Assembly (NCBI GenBank): GCA_027605045.1
Contig: JAQFWX010000024.1
Location: 655,295-708,654 of the forward strand
Direction: 5' to 3'
DNA length: 53,360 nt
Source: Phallus indusiatus
Lineage: Eukaryota > Basidiomycota > Agaricomycetes > Phallales > Phallaceae
Part shown: positions 22,692-34,894 of the stretch, in pieces
Layout of the letters: each line of letters begins with the position of its first letter
How positions within the stretch are numbered: position 1 is the stretch's first letter
Program-made: the position numbers and the translations under genes
The notes under the pieces: generated by a model
What the model saw: only the letters and a program-made list of their open reading frames with translations
What the model was told of the DNA's origin: nothing
Databases searched by the model: none

Positions 22692-23414
22692 TCATTTTTT
22701 TACAGTTTTTCTTACGGCATTTTAGGATTTCTTGAGGATAACGTGGGGAGTGGAAACTAACGTAAATATATGACGAATACCCATCATGATATTGTCATAA
22801 TTTTCAAAATTCAATCATGGCTTTGTCCAAGTACTACTTACTGTAACACATCACATGTTTCATCTATTTTACTTCACTACTATGCATATCGTAATCGTCA
22901 ATTTTTGTTCAGTTGGTAGGCACAAAAATATATACTTTTTCAAAAAAAAAAGTCTTGCGACATTCGTAAACTTGAATATTGTAGTAGCCAATGTAATATC
23001 GGTAGAGCTCGAGGTAGACAAAATATATAGTGTATTATTGCTTTAAAAAAAGAGAATCGTGACCGAATCATAGTCATACATAAGATATCGCGGACGTGTT
23101 ATACTACCAAAAAAGGATACACCTTCATTTGATATAAAGTGAAGGTATAATCCGACGTCGTCTCGAACATAAAATACGGCATACAAAAAAAAACGACGTC
23201 TCCTGAGTTCCGATTAGAGAGACTAATATTCTGCGATTTGAAGTTTTTTCCCTGTTGTTTATGTAGGATACCAACGTATCAGCTAAATTCTTGAATGGGA
23301 TAAGAGACAACAAACCTATACTGGGCCTACGACGTTCAAGTCGACGAGTAACGAAGTCGATATCACCCTGTTAAATGTTACATAAGATGTACCTAGATAT
23401 AAAGGAATGAACGC
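22692..23414. other. intergenic, convergent
   Basis: AT-rich spacer with several poly(A)/poly(T) runs (22943-22952, 23185-23193). No gene seen. Confidence 0.5.
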
Positions 23415-26400
23415 CTACACTGTCAAAGAAAGAGTATCCCGAAACTGTAAGGCGGGACCGTAAATACGTTTACCATGATGAATAGACGGAAACGAAGATA
23501 TCTTACTCAATAACTTGTCGTCTTCGGCACCGTGATCCTCCACCTTGTTCTCTTCACTATCGGCAGCTTGCGTTATACGACGCCCAGTCCTCGAGTCCCT
23601 GTCATATTTTATTTAGCCAGGAATAGACCAAGGCGGGTGATCACAAGCATACCTTAGTGTTCCCGAATGGTCGATAAAGGGTGCGGGTCTCTCATTCGCC
23701 TGTTTATAAATCTGTATTAAAAGTCTTTGCACGTCGTGAAGGTATCCTTGCAGTGTGTCCAACAAGCGACGAGTTTGAAGGTGTTTCGACGACGCGCAAC
23801 TATAATGAAACCGTAAATACTAAAAGAAAAAAAATGTTTCATCGGAGAGAAAAGTGTTCAGTGCTTACACAGAAAGACCATCATCCCTGATAATATAGCC
23901 AAATCCAAATCCATCTTGAGCAACAGGTCCAAATCCGAACAATCTTAAAGCGGGATTACCGCAGTTGGAGGTGGATAAGATCGAAGTGTTGAGGACACCC
24001 CAACCAGGGTCCGTGAAAATAGCAGGGAGGGTCGTCCGACGGAGTGAAGTTGAACCATCCGGACTCGGACTTTGAGAAGGTGATTTGATCTCTCGCTGAA
24101 GCAAACAGTAGATGGCATATAGATGCCTGTCTTGCCCGAGACCTCTGCTGCATTCTTTGGTAAGTTTAACATGACCTTCACATGCACGACGTAACGCGTC
24201 TATCTTCTGTTGAGAAGTGGTTTGGTCAGAAAAGTAAGTCTAGAAGAAAGATATTAGATCATTAAAGAGGGGAAAAAAGGAACTGTGTATATTTACTTTC
24301 GTAAATTCAACAGTATGGGGTTGGACTGTTCGGATTGCTTCAGTGCGACCGTGTATAAAGGCCTTCGTCATAGCAGATTCGTATGTACACTCGATACGAC
24401 CTTTAAACAAAAAAAAATAACAAATACATTATATTTGTATCATTTGACCAACCATAGAGCCCAAAATAAGCAGCTTGAAACGCCATTTGAACAAAGGCAT
24501 CTGGACTGAACCCATGGCGAATGATAAAATTCTGAATAGAACGGAAGTAAAATTCGGTTGTAAAAAAGTCAAAAAACTCTAAAATAAACGACACCTTACC
24601 TTTCCATAACCTTTGAATTCAAGAGCTTGACAGTCGTTCTGGCAAATCAAGTCCGAGATTCTTGTTTCTGCATATCGAACTCCAATTCTTAATTCGGGTG
24701 TGAGAGTCCACTCCAACTTTTTGGGAACTGTATCAACTGATCCAATCCAATCTCAAGTGAGACGTCCAAGTCGATATTTTTTATATATATGATCGCTTAC
24801 CACCGTTAATGTTTCCCTTGTGAGACTTGGCATATGGTGAGAGCTCAGCGCGGAAGAAGCTTGGCGCTGACGAGTTTATGGATCTTGCTAGTAGCATAAG
24901 ACCTTCGGTAAATATATCTGGAGACAAAAAAAAACCGTGACATTCAGCGTTCGAAAACAAAATAAATGTGTCTTGTCATCACCAGCTGCGAACCGGAGGA
25001 CAGTGTGTCCGTCAACGCCGGTATGTTCAAAATTAATTCCCGCCCGACCGTTCGCGCAGACGATTATTTGTAGCTACGATTCGATTATGTATTGAAGGTT
25101 AAATAAAAGGGAATTTTGATTTGACGTACTTTATCGTACCTATATATTGTACACGAAAGGTCTGAGTTTAGGACAACAGGCATAAAGAGAAAAAAAAGTA
25201 CCATCTATTCGTGCATGTTCCAACTTGAACACCTGATAGCACAGACCATCTGTTTCAGCTCGAGTTAACCCAAGAAAATGAATTATCTCACCCCCAGATA
25301 AACGATAGGTTCCACATAGGAAATTGGAACATAGTTCGTTCTCGTTTTCAGGAGACGTATCATCCAAACAAACGACGAACAGTGCGTGGCTAAGATTATG
25401 AGGATCAGGACGATGGATGGTAGAGCAGGCGAACACTTACTCTACTATACTGAGACAGTCCGCGTTGTTCCTGTTGGATTGGATAAGATCACGGTGCTTG
25501 GACCAAGTTTTACGGTTCTCAGTAGTGAGGACGCCTAAGGCCTGACTCGCCACCTGGTGAGCTGGTACATTGTCTGCATCTGCCACAATGGCTTGTAGGT
25601 TTCGAGTAATGTCTCTCTCGGTAAGAATGGGGCGATTTTCGGAATCCAATACGTCGAAATAGTCTGAGAAGCACCGTCAGGTTTTCAAGTAAATATGTGT
25701 ATATCAATGAAAGCGAATCAATCTCACAGAATTGCCCGCGGCAAATGACGACAATGTGGCGGGACTTCTCGTCTATGTCCATTCGGCAACCGCGCTGCAT
25801 TATATAAATGGATAACAAATTAGATTTATGGAAGGAGGGGAGAGCATTATGGAAAAAGTTACATACATCCGTGGGAACGCGAGCCGTCCCGAATAATCGC
25901 TCGTATTGAGACATATCAAGCGGGATGCCGCGAACGGTATCTGGTTTGAGTTCTCCCGTCCGAAGATCGTGGATGAAACCCAGGGACGAGAATATGAGAG
26001 AAGAAGCACGAGGAATCTGAGAGCCTCGAGAAGGAGTTGGATCGTCTCTAAAAAAAGCCAGGATTAGTCCGATGGGACGGGGCTTCGAGAAGAAGAGAAC
26101 GTGTTGCATACTCAAGAACGAAGAACGGGTTCAAGGCCAGAACGACAGGGTCTGAATGAGATAGGTAAGACTCATACCTGGTAAACGGGATTAATAATTG
26201 CAAATGGATTCCTAAAAAAAAAACAGTATGCGAGCACTTGCCAGAATTCCTCGATATAGCTGATGATGATGCATTTGGTGACATCAAAAAGCAGTGAGAA
26301 AACGAATGAACGATAACACTGACCTATCTTTATCCTTGGCATACTCTTTCAGCAGCTGCTGTGCCCTAGGACCATCCCCCTGCAGAAAGTCTTCGACGGC

Positions 26401-26538
26401 TTTCTTCGTTGCATCGTGCTCCTCTATGCTCTGCAACCCTTGCAGTGCACGCAAGTATCTCGCGCATGTGTCTTCCAAGGGAGGAATTGGTAGCCTAGGG
26501 AGCAGGTGTTGCTGGGAGAATGTGTTGGACACTGACAT
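23415..26538 (-). CDS. carnitine O-acetyltransferase
   Basis: Transfers acetyl between CoA and carnitine, shuttling acetyl units between peroxisome, cytosol and mitochondrion. Start chosen at MSVSNTFSQQHLLPRLPIPP (26538), since the family core begins at LPRLPIPPLEDTCARYL; an upstream in-frame extension to 26928 exists. In order: SYIEEFWYESYLSHSDPVVL, NPFFVLEDDPTPSRG, QIPRASSLIFSSLGFIHDLR, RDITRNLQAIVADAD, the catalytic-His region INFEHTGVDGHTVLRF (near 25060), VQMAFQAAYFGLYG, IECTYESAMTKAFIHGRTE, SNCGNPALRLFGFGPVAQDG and SSKHLQTRRLLDTLQGYL. Introns join in phase; one after EEF uses a GC donor (gcaagt, near 26244). The stop is taken at 23415-23417 after RDTLSLTV, less certain. The active-site motif is complete. 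Confidence 0.92.
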
Positions 26539-28526
26539 TGGTCTTGAAAGGACAGGAGAAGCGAAGAAGGCTTGTAGTTGCTTTGGCACATGTTCATTTG
26601 GATCAATGTCCACGGACTCCACGGGCGTAAATTGTCGGACTTTGAAAATCCCTTTAAACGTTATCTTGGCGCGTCCTCTCCAATTGGCCAGCGAAAACTG
26701 ATATTGATCACGGTTGATCTCCTGTGCGTGGAGGATTTTTTTATTTGATAGCGTTCCTCTCTCTTTCCTCCCCCTGACGATATATATAACATGTAGACGT
26801 ACATATGTATGTTCCACCGATACTATCGGTCGATCCATCGTAGAGGTGCCAATAGTTTCATCTGTCTTTGGTTTATTTGACTGACCCACCGTCGTCAGAT
26901 CAGATGTAATATGAAAGAAGTCATACATCCCTCGGTTACAATTAAACTGTTATCTGCTCAACGGATATTCGTCTCTCCTTGCCGTTCATATTGTATCACA
27001 TTATATTCTCACATGAGCAATTGAACCCCTACCGGACCCCACTCTCTGGACCTGTTAAGGTTGATGATACACGTATGTATATCCAAGTATGTCAATCCTT
27101 CGATCCTCATACTAGTAATCTTGATACGGAGCTAATCTTGCCATTGGTGGTATCCCCATCACGTACCTTAGTCCTCTGCCATTTATCACTCTGGGCAAGG
27201 TATGCGTTGCACAGCACTGTCTCTGAGTCTGTGGCATGATAACCTGAAACAAGTAGCAATTGACCAAAAAAGGTATTGCAAAACCTTCTAACTTACAGGT
27301 CTGAAGTTCGAAAAAGACGAAGGCGGTAAAGTCAGCTTCTCCTATTGTTCTATTGATGAGGTATAAATATCACAAAACAAACCAAGATCAGTCTGATGTA
27401 GATCGTGCCCACTGCGAGCGCTTTGAGGTGAGTGATACGACCATTTTTGTAGCCTTCGAAAGTCCCTGCGCTGTTCACACTCTAGGTGCCCTTCTGGCGT
27501 TGCAATCAGTGCAAGCTGAAAGCAGATTAAACTTTCGGGGCGCCGTAAAGGATTTTATGATTCCGCTTCGGCTATGTACAAGCCGCAGAAAAAGCCGGTG
27601 GTCGAACGAGACCGGAATATATATGTACCAGGCTTAGCAGCGAAAAGGCCGGAAATTTTTGACTGAGGAACTTTACACTCTATCACTGGTACTGCCATCT
27701 CCAGTCTCGTCTCTTTGAGCGCTCCGAAACTTGTCTAACTTGATCCTAGTTCTTGAAAGTGACATGTTGACACGCGCTGGTGAATACTTCTCTTTTACGA
27801 ACATTTATCACGCGATGCAAGCATTTCAGTCATTCGAAGACAAACATTGTCAATGCTATCTGTTGGTTATAAGTTTATGACAGGTTTATGTAATGTTTAT
27901 TTTGTTCTATAGTATTTTGAAATTGACTTATTTTTAAAATTCGTATTTTAGGTACATTGTATGTATGTTCCGGAACCAATATTTCTGTCATCAATATTTG
28001 ATATTAAGCAGGCCTCATTGGGTGTTGTATAAAAAATCGCTTCCACGAATCGAGACTGTTTGACATTGTAAACACTAACTGTGGTTAACTACAGGCTTTC
28101 GAAAGCGGTCTAGGAAAAACGCAATGTAAACCTTCTATCTGAATACGGATTGGCATTCGCCCCTCAACCCATGCAATACGCAATCTTCGAATAACATCGC
28201 ATCTCCTATTTATAAAGTCTTTCTATATGGTTTGATTGGGCCTTATTTAATACAATACCCATAACTCCAGTCCTATCTGCCGCGGTGCACCGCAATCAGC
28301 CATCAGATTTTTCAAAACAGCGCTTAGGCTGTCGTTTGATACAAAACATCTCTTTGATCTCAACTAATCATCCCCCTCATCTCACCAGCTACCCCGTCTA
28401 GTCTATTGGAGACTCAAAATCTCCAACCCGTATAAGTTATAAATCCTATTCTATTTCCCTGCTAATCTCGAACGCCTTCCCATCCCTTTATTTATCCTCC
28501 TTTTATTCCACTTTTTTTTCGGAGAA
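26539..28526. other. divergent intergenic region with coding-like scraps
   Basis: Between two divergent genes. 26539-26928 is an open extension of the acetyltransferase frame. On the plus strand, 26979-27239 and 27353-27637 are open and carry stretches such as LKFEKDEGGKVSFSYCSIDE (27301-27360) with plausible splice signals, but no family is recognised and the phases do not clearly join. 27650-28526 is AT-rich and appears non-coding, with a C/T-rich promoter-like run before 28527. Confidence 0.4.
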
Positions 28527-30034
28527 ATGGATTTTACTTTGGATGAGATCACAACGTCAATTCTCGAGGCTCAACCCATTATTTACAACACAAGTAAGAG
28601 CTCATTCGTTATCATTGGCAGAGGCGTTCTCTCATGTCTGCGTCTTAGTGGCTGTTGCAGCCATACTTATTTGGGATTGGTGGATAACGTTAGCGGATGA
28701 GGTTGGTCGTTCATTTCTTATTTTATTAGGCGAATCCTCATAGTTCCTCCAAGATACAATATGTATGGAAGTACGAAAATGCAGCTCCTTCGTATTCAGT
28801 ATTCAGTTTAACCCACTGATTCCCCTGTTAAGATACAAGATCTCGCTAGTGAACGTACTCTATATCGTCATACGCTACGTATCATTAGGAAACTTGATGT
28901 AAAATTTTTTTTCCCTGTTGTGTTAACCATCACGTCTCTCACATTAATCAGCGTAGGGATAATTTTCGAAGCAGATCTAATACGCCCAGATGCCGGTGGC
29001 TGCAAGGGATGGATATGGTCAAGGGCCCTCTCTTGGTTTGTCGTATCACTGTGCAGCGAGACTCTGTTTGTGGTCAGAGGTATGTCGGATCGATCGTTGC
29101 GCTCGCCAGAATCATTCTTTTGAACATTTTGTGACGTTGCTACAGTGTTCGCGTTTTATGCAGACAACTTTTGGCTGCGGATGACACTCCTTGGCGTATT
29201 CGTCTGTGAAGTCATTTCGTATCTTGTCATAATATGTATCGGAATTCCCCAAGTCGTAGCATTCACGAATACACTGCCACCACATCTTCAAATAGGCTCC
29301 TGTATCATCTCGAAAGAGCCTGTTTTACTCTCCGCGGCATGGTCAGTGACTGTCTTTTTCACAATCGTTTACACTTTTCTAGAACTATCCTGCAGGATCC
29401 CAGTACTCATATTCCAGAGCGTTTTATTCGGTTTAATTTCCGCAAAGTTCATTGTCAGACACGTTAATAATCGCAAAGAAATCAACATGCCTCACCTAGT
29501 GATCGTATTTATGAGGGACGGTATTTGGGCCTATGCCATCAACTTTTGTGGGTTATCTTGTTGTTGCGAGTATTTTTTTTTTTGCGACTAATAGCGGCTT
29601 TTACTTGTATTTTTTCTTAAGCCGCTTGGCTTTTTGCAGTTATCGGGTATAGATCAAGAAACGCGTCAATCAGCAACATTGCCGTCCTGTAAGAGTCTCA
29701 ATCTATCTCATTTTTTATACTGAGAGCGGTATATGTCAGCTGGTGTTTCGCCGTCGTCTCTTTTTCGGTGAGCTTTTCCACTCGGTCCACCCCATTCACC
29801 ACGATGTTTAGAACTAACAATCAAATTTTATTTCAGAGCTCAAGATTGGTGCTAAATTTGCGTTCAGCTCCCGATGGAGGAGTACCAAATACTATACCTA
29901 CTGTCGTCTTTGAGAACACAAATTCGAATTCGAGAAAGAGGCTCGGTTTCGAGAAATTCGGCACTTCGACGTATTTTGGACCAGATTCGTCATTTGAAAG
30001 CCAATCTCAGGATTACTTTTCTCACGTTGTGTAA
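28527..30034 (+). CDS. DUF6533-type seven-transmembrane protein
   Basis: Basidiomycete membrane protein of the DUF6533 type, function unknown. Start MDFTLDEITTSILEAQPIIY; after a short intron (gtaaga...ggcag) it continues AFSHVCVLVAVAAILIWDWW ITLADE, the typical WD-(x)-TL-DE pattern of the domain. Later hydrophobic segments: VVLTITSLTLISVGIIFEAD, RVFAFYADNFWLRMTLLGVF, EVISYLVIICIGIPQVVAF, LLSAAWSVTVFFTIVYTF, AAWLFAVIGYRSRNAS and WCFAVVSF. The C-terminus SSRLVLNLRSAP followed by a polar tail is also usual for the family. Exons join with normal GT-AG introns apart from two borders (28750-28860) I did not verify. Confidence 0.78.
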
Positions 30035-30374
30035 ATAATGCTCACTTTCTCACTAGTCCGCCCTGACTTCGAGAGATGATTGCCAAGCTAGTCTCATCCA
30101 GACACAAACTATCATTTCAATTGCTGGGCTGAGTAAAGACCTCAGTTTATTTAAGCCTTTCAGAATTTTTTCGCATTCTCACTTTGAAGAAAATGAACAC
30201 TGTACCGCAAGCTTGTCAATGAGGCTTATCAATGTTAACATTATTAGTTGCAATTCGGATAAACTCTATCCAGCGTATTCATTATTTCACCCAGAATAGT
30301 GTAATGAAGAGACGGAATATACCCCATAGCTTTAACGCACAATAGATTGAAAAGGGACCACGTAGTTACACTGG
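30035..30374. other. convergent spacer
   Basis: About 340 bp between two convergent 3' ends. Nothing recognised. Confidence 0.5.
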
Positions 30375-31303
30375 TTATAGTTTCCTAAATACCAGCAAAT
30401 GCTCATTTTCGAAATGGTCAGGTGTACTGTCTTGAGGCGTTCTGGAAATTACAATTTCCCACCCTTCTCCCAAAACTTCCCTATAATGCTCCAAGCGAGC
30501 GTAGAAAGGAGGGCCATTCTCGGTAGCTGTAAGTGGATAAATCAGAGCGATGAGATACCCCCCTGGCTTAATTAGCGCATTCATTTGACGACCCCATTCT
30601 GAACGCATTGACGGTGGAATAGCGACGAAAAAGCTATTGAGAAACGACAGTGAAGTTATATCACAACGAGTAGTGATCCAACGTACGTGTAGTCATAAAT
30701 TAAATCAAAACGTTCATCTTCTGGTACTGCGAACAGGAAGAAATCCCTTTCTAAAAACGTGACCTTCCCGGCAGGTAGATCGGGCGTTTTGCTCAAAAGT
30801 CTAACTTGGACGAAAGATATCCATAATGTAGAGTAGTGATAGAATCACAAGGATGCGTGACGTACTCATTTGCGGCTTTTATGGCGGTGGGAGAGATATC
30901 TATGGCGACAGTATCTAATCCAAGGGATATCGCTATAAGAATAGGGTCATAGCCCTTATAGATAAACGTGTATCAGTATCTAAAAAAAGCGGGATTTTAT
31001 GTGTTTTTTTTGGTTTTTCACCCTGCCACAGCCAGCTACGAACGCTCGCCCTTTCCTGGGCCAAGGCTGCTCGTCTCCTGTAAGTAAAGATCGCAAAGGT
31101 GGCTGACTTGCACCGATAACATCCCAAGGTACTACACTATCTTTCCTGAAAGTTTAGGAGATGAATTTTCGCTTTTAAGCCAAAATAAACTCAATGCAGA
31201 GTACATACCAGGCTCTTTCCCAACCATCAACTTGAAAATCATGAATCAGATTTCTGATGATTGTTCTTTCGTGAGCAATGTCTCTTTCGCGCTCTGGCAT
31301 CAT
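30375..31303 (-). CDS. thiol methyltransferase (TPMT-superfamily, SAM dependent)
   Basis: Small cytosolic methyltransferase using S-adenosylmethionine; relatives methylate thiols, thiocyanate or halides. Start MMPERERDIAHERTIIRNL (31303). Next exon KDSVVPWDVIGASQPPLRSL after WERAW, then the SAM-binding motif I AFVAGCGRGYD (the glycines split by an intron), ILIAISLGLDTVAIDISPTA (motif with acidic residue binding ribose), VTFLERDFFLF, FDLIYDYTFFVAIPPSMRSE and GGYLIALIYPLT. Ends HLLVFRKL at 30375. The DYTFF(V/C)AI and WGRQM motifs are specific to this group. Its start lies 147 bp from that of the divergent prephenate dehydrogenase, so they share a promoter region. Confidence 0.88.
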
Positions 31304-31450
31304 GGGCGAGAGCTGAGAAGCCGACTATTAAAGCGGAGTTTCGAATCATTGCTCCCCTTGCGCTCACCAGGTACGCTATCAGTATCAGGTTCACATCCCC
31401 GTTTCGTTAAAATACTCATCACAATTAGCAGTATACCATTTTCAAGATAA
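31304..31450. promoter_or_regulatory. shared divergent promoter region
   Basis: Only 147 bp separate the start codons of the methyltransferase and prephenate dehydrogenase, so both promoters must lie here or in the 5' transcribed parts. No specific motif is claimed. Confidence 0.5.
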
Positions 31451-33119
31451 ATGTCGCGTTTTCCACGTGGTCTATCTCCCGCCGTTCCCATAGAGGAACA
31501 GCCAACTATCGGCTTGATTGGAATGGGAGAAATGGGGAAAATGTACGCTAAACGGCTATCGGAAGCGGGATGGAAGAGGTGCGTTCTGCATTTATACACA
31601 CGAATAAAAAACGTATCGGTCCATGATGCTGTAGAATTAACGCGTGCGACCTGCCAAGCAAGTTCGAGCAGCTAAAGACTGAAATGAAAGGTAGTGTTGT
31701 TACTCTTTTTGGACAAAAAAATGCTAATTCTTTGAATAGATTACCCCACTGTCAATATATTAAAGGATGGGCATCATGTCAGTCGTTCATCGGATTTTAT
31801 TATCTACTCAGTGGAGGCGGAGTTTATAGGTCGTGTCGTGGCGGAATATGGTCCTTGTATGTATCTGTTTTACATGACACAATGCTCTGACTGAGTTCGT
31901 CTGTCAAAGCAACCAAAGTAGGGGCTGTAGTGGCCGGTCAAACCTCCGTCAAGGCGCCTGAACGCGCAGCATTTGAGGCTAACCTCCCAGAAGATGTTCA
32001 TATCGTCTCTTGTCATTCCTTACATGCCCCGGCTGTCTCAACTGTAGGACAGGCGCTGGTGAGAAAACATCTTTCAAAGCGGAGTTCTCATTAATAATAA
32101 CACAAAAGGTCATAATTTATCACCGAGGCCCCGAATGGGCCGTTCATCTGGTAGAGGACATACTTCGCCCTCTCCAGTCCCGCTTCGTCTACCTGAGCTA
32201 CGAAGAGCATGATCTTGTCACAGCAAATACTCAGGCCGTAACACATGCAGCATTTCTCAGGTCCGTAGATTGTTCATATTCATAATTGACCACGACGCTC
32301 ATTTCATTCATTTGCAATTTCATTCAAACTCAATTGCCTTTCGTTCAATTGTAATCCTGTCGCTTCTTTTCTTCTTCATCGCACAGCATGGGAACTGCGT
32401 GGCTAAATTCGGCTCAATACCCATGGGAAAGTACAGGGTTGTACGTTTCTGGCATCGAAGTTGTCAAAGTGAATATCACCCTTCGGATATATGCTAGCAA
32501 ATGGCATGTTTACGCAGGCTTGGCGATCCTCAACCCCTCTGCTCAAGTTCAGATTAAGCAATATGCTAGAAGCACGACGGAACTTTTTAAACTGATGTTG
32601 GACGGTGATAAAGAAGGTCTTCGCAAGCGTGTTTACGATGCTCGCTCGAAGGTCTTCAAATCTGATTCGCAACCCATCCTTTTATCGGAAGATCTCCTAG
32701 ATCAATTCAGTCTTGGGAAAAAAACAGATGTATCCAATGCTTTGCGTAACTCCCATCTATCACTCTTGGCCATGGTTGATTGTTGGGCCACCCTTGGAAT
32801 CGATCCATTAACCCACCTTGGCTTAGCCGGTACCCCTGTCTTTCGTATGTGGATTGGCGTAGCCGAATATCTTTTCCGTTCCACTTCTAGGCTCGACGCC
32901 GCAATCAACGCAGCCATCTCCGACACTACTCATCGAGCTCAAGACTTGGAATTCACTTTAGCGGCACGTGGATGGAGCCAATGTGTTTCCTTCGGTAGCT
33001 TCCAGTTATACGAACAAAGATTCAAAGAGACCGCCAAATTTTTTGAACCGCGATTTGCAGAAGCTGCCGAGCTTGGTACGAAGATGATTCAAGCCATCTC
33101 CAAATCAACACAAAAATGA
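31451..33119 (+). CDS. TYR1: prephenate dehydrogenase (NADP+), tyrosine biosynthesis
   Basis: Oxidatively decarboxylates prephenate to 4-hydroxyphenylpyruvate in the shikimate/tyrosine pathway. Start MSRFPRGLSPAVPIEEQP, then the dinucleotide motif IGLIGMGEMGKMYAKRLSEA (G-x-G-x-x-G), INACDLPSKFEQLK, DGHHVSRSSDFIIYSVEAEF, KVGAVVAGQTSVKAPE, VSCHSLHAPAVSTVGQAL, TANTQAVTHAAFLSMGTAW, NSAQYPWES, VKVNITLRIYASKWHVYAGL and SGIEVV, ending in a long uninterrupted last exon (from 32388). Exons join in phase through at least five introns. Length and motif order match the fungal enzyme. Intact. Confidence 0.92.
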
Positions 33120-33372
33120 ATCAATTGATTTATTACCACGTTTAACTAAAAAAAAGAACCGTTTAAAAGCCTGTAACAAAATAGTTTGTAAGACTCCCTA
33201 GTTTCGCGAAGTTTTGTATGAGCTCCTTGTATCTGCAATTACGAATGACTGGAATTGTATAGTGTGCACGGACAAAGCTTGCTGTCTTCTAATCTTGTGC
33301 TCATAAAGTAAAACAAATTTAAGTAAAATCTTGGCTTTCGTGCATTCAAAAAAACAAACAAACAAAAATGTC

Positions 33373-33458
33373 AGGCTACTAGGAGATTTGAACTCCTGGT
33401 CTTCGCATTAGACGCTGCCACGTACAAGTGCGACGCTGTACCCCTTAGCCAAGCAGCC
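33373..33458 (-). tRNA. tRNA-Thr(UGU) with 14-nt intron
   Basis: Read on the minus strand from 33458. Acceptor stem GGCTGCT pairs with AGTAGCC (one G-U). D stem GCT/AGC. Anticodon stem TCGCA/TGCGA. Five-base variable loop. T arm AGGAG-TTCAAAT-CTCCT. The anticodon loop contains 21 nt, i.e. a 7-nt loop CTTGTAA (anticodon TGT) interrupted after the base 3' to the anticodon by a 14-nt intron, the canonical position. Mature length 72 nt plus CCA added later. Confidence 0.93.
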
Positions 33459-33630
33459 GCCGGTGCGAGGCGTCAACAAGAAAATCATATAACAGGTATT
33501 TTTTTTTCCCTCAAAAAAGAAGGTCCTCTGACGTCACACTCTAGTTACGGATTAACCAAGGCACCACTTCGAAGGTTATATACACGGTCAGAGGAAAAAA
33601 CATGAAAATAACACCTTGTTACTCGTTAAA

Positions 33631-34656
33631 ATGTCTTTAAGAAATATTGGGACATATTCTAGCGCTTTTATACAAACGAAACGGCCGTTGTTGTCTAACC
33701 TTTGGCTTCGTTATAACCATCACCGCGCGAAGGGTCAAGATGTGTCTCCTACATCCCTCGGTGGATACAGTTTCATTGCTTCGAACCCCCTTCCACCAAA
33801 ACCTCGTCTGGAAACAGGCCGTTGTGTCACGGAAATACGAGGACCTTATTACAATGCAGCGTTCGGCCCCGCCGTGCTGGAAGATACATTGAAGATATCT
33901 GGTGCATGGGTTGACGGTTTGAAATTTGCCGGAGGAGCGTTTACCCTCATGCCAAGCAAAGTTGTCAAGGAAATGACAGATATCGCGCACAAACATGATG
34001 TATACGTCTCTACAGGAGGATTTGTAGAACGTATCCTGGCGACCAGCAATGACAGATCTCGTGACGTGCAACGCTATGTCCGTCAATGCAAAGAATTGGG
34101 TTTCGACGTTATCGAACTTTCTACGGGGTTTTTGTCTTTGCCCGTGACTGATTGGGCAGAGCTGGTTCAGTGCGTGCAGAAAGAAGGTATGAAGGCTAAG
34201 CCCGAGTTGGGTATTCAGTGGGGTGCGGGCGGGGATGCTTCAGTTGAAGATTTGGAAGAAGCAGGAACGTCTGACGTGGGGAGTTTGATCGATACTGCGA
34301 ATGTTTTGTTGGACGCTGGAGCAGAAATGCTCATGATCGAAAGTGAAGGCATTACGGAGAACGTTGTTACTTGGAGAACAGGTGGGTTCAGTTTGACTCA
34401 CATCTATCTACATTGTCATTACAAGTCCCAAACAGACGTCCTATCCAATATCATCCAAAAATTGCCTTTAACGAAACTCATGTTCGAGGCAGCCGACCCA
34501 AAAGTATTTGAATGGTACATTCAGAACCATGGAACCGATGTGAACCTCTTTGTCGATCACTCTCAAGCTATACAGCTTGCTTGCTTACGAGCAGGCATAT
34601 GGGGCACGAACAAGACTTTCGGAAGGATTGTAAACTTTAGACCGTGGAAAAACTGA
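33631..34656 (+). CDS. ComA-like phosphosulfolactate synthase homologue (HSA32-type)
   Basis: TIM-barrel protein of the phosphosulfolactate synthase family, which in archaea joins sulfite and phosphoenolpyruvate. The eukaryotic relatives (plant HSA32-like) have an unproven role. Start MSLRNIGTYSSAFIQTK (33631), basic and Ser-rich like a mitochondrial leader. Then TEIRGPYYNA, LKISGAWVDGLKFAGGAFTL (K preceding a Gly-rich turn), VYVSTGGFVERIL, ELGFDVIELSTGFLSLP, GIQWGAGGD, LLDAGAEMLMIESEGITENV and LFVDHSQAIQLACLRAGIWG. The frame is open across a 54-nt intron 34382-34435 (gtgggt...aacag) whose removal restores TWRTDVLSNII. Spliced length 323 aa. Confidence 0.88.
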   Translation: MSLRNIGTYSSAFIQTKRPLLSNLWLRYNHHRAKGQDVSPTSLGGYSFIASNPLPPKPRLETGRCVTEIRGPYYNAAFGPAVLEDTLKISGAWVDGLKFAGGAFTLMPSKVVKEMTDIAHKHDVYVSTGGFVERILATSNDRSRDVQRYVRQCKELGFDVIELSTGFLSLPVTDWAELVQCVQKEGMKAKPELGIQWGAGGDASVEDLEEAGTSDVGSLIDTANVLLDAGAEMLMIESEGITENVVTWRTGGFSLTHIYLHCHYKSQTDVLSNIIQKLPLTKLMFEAADPKVFEWYIQNHGTDVNLFVDHSQAIQLACLRAGIWGTNKTFGRIVNFRPWKN

Positions 34657-34894
34657 AAACTCATATTGATTATCCTTCAACTTGCTTTTCTTATGTTGCC
34701 TTTTGAGACTGGTTAATCCCAGCGCATGTATATTCGTAGCGTGGCCTCATCAGAGATAAAGAGAAATACTCAGGCAAATTATTTATATTGAAAACGCATA
34801 GAAAGGTACTGGTAGAAGAGCGAAAGATGATGCGATTTTTTGAATCGATCTCTATGAAGAGCAACGAACAGCTGAATAAAAATTGCCATGAGTT
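34657..34894. other. convergent spacer
   Basis: Short 3' spacer; no gene seen. Confidence 0.4.
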
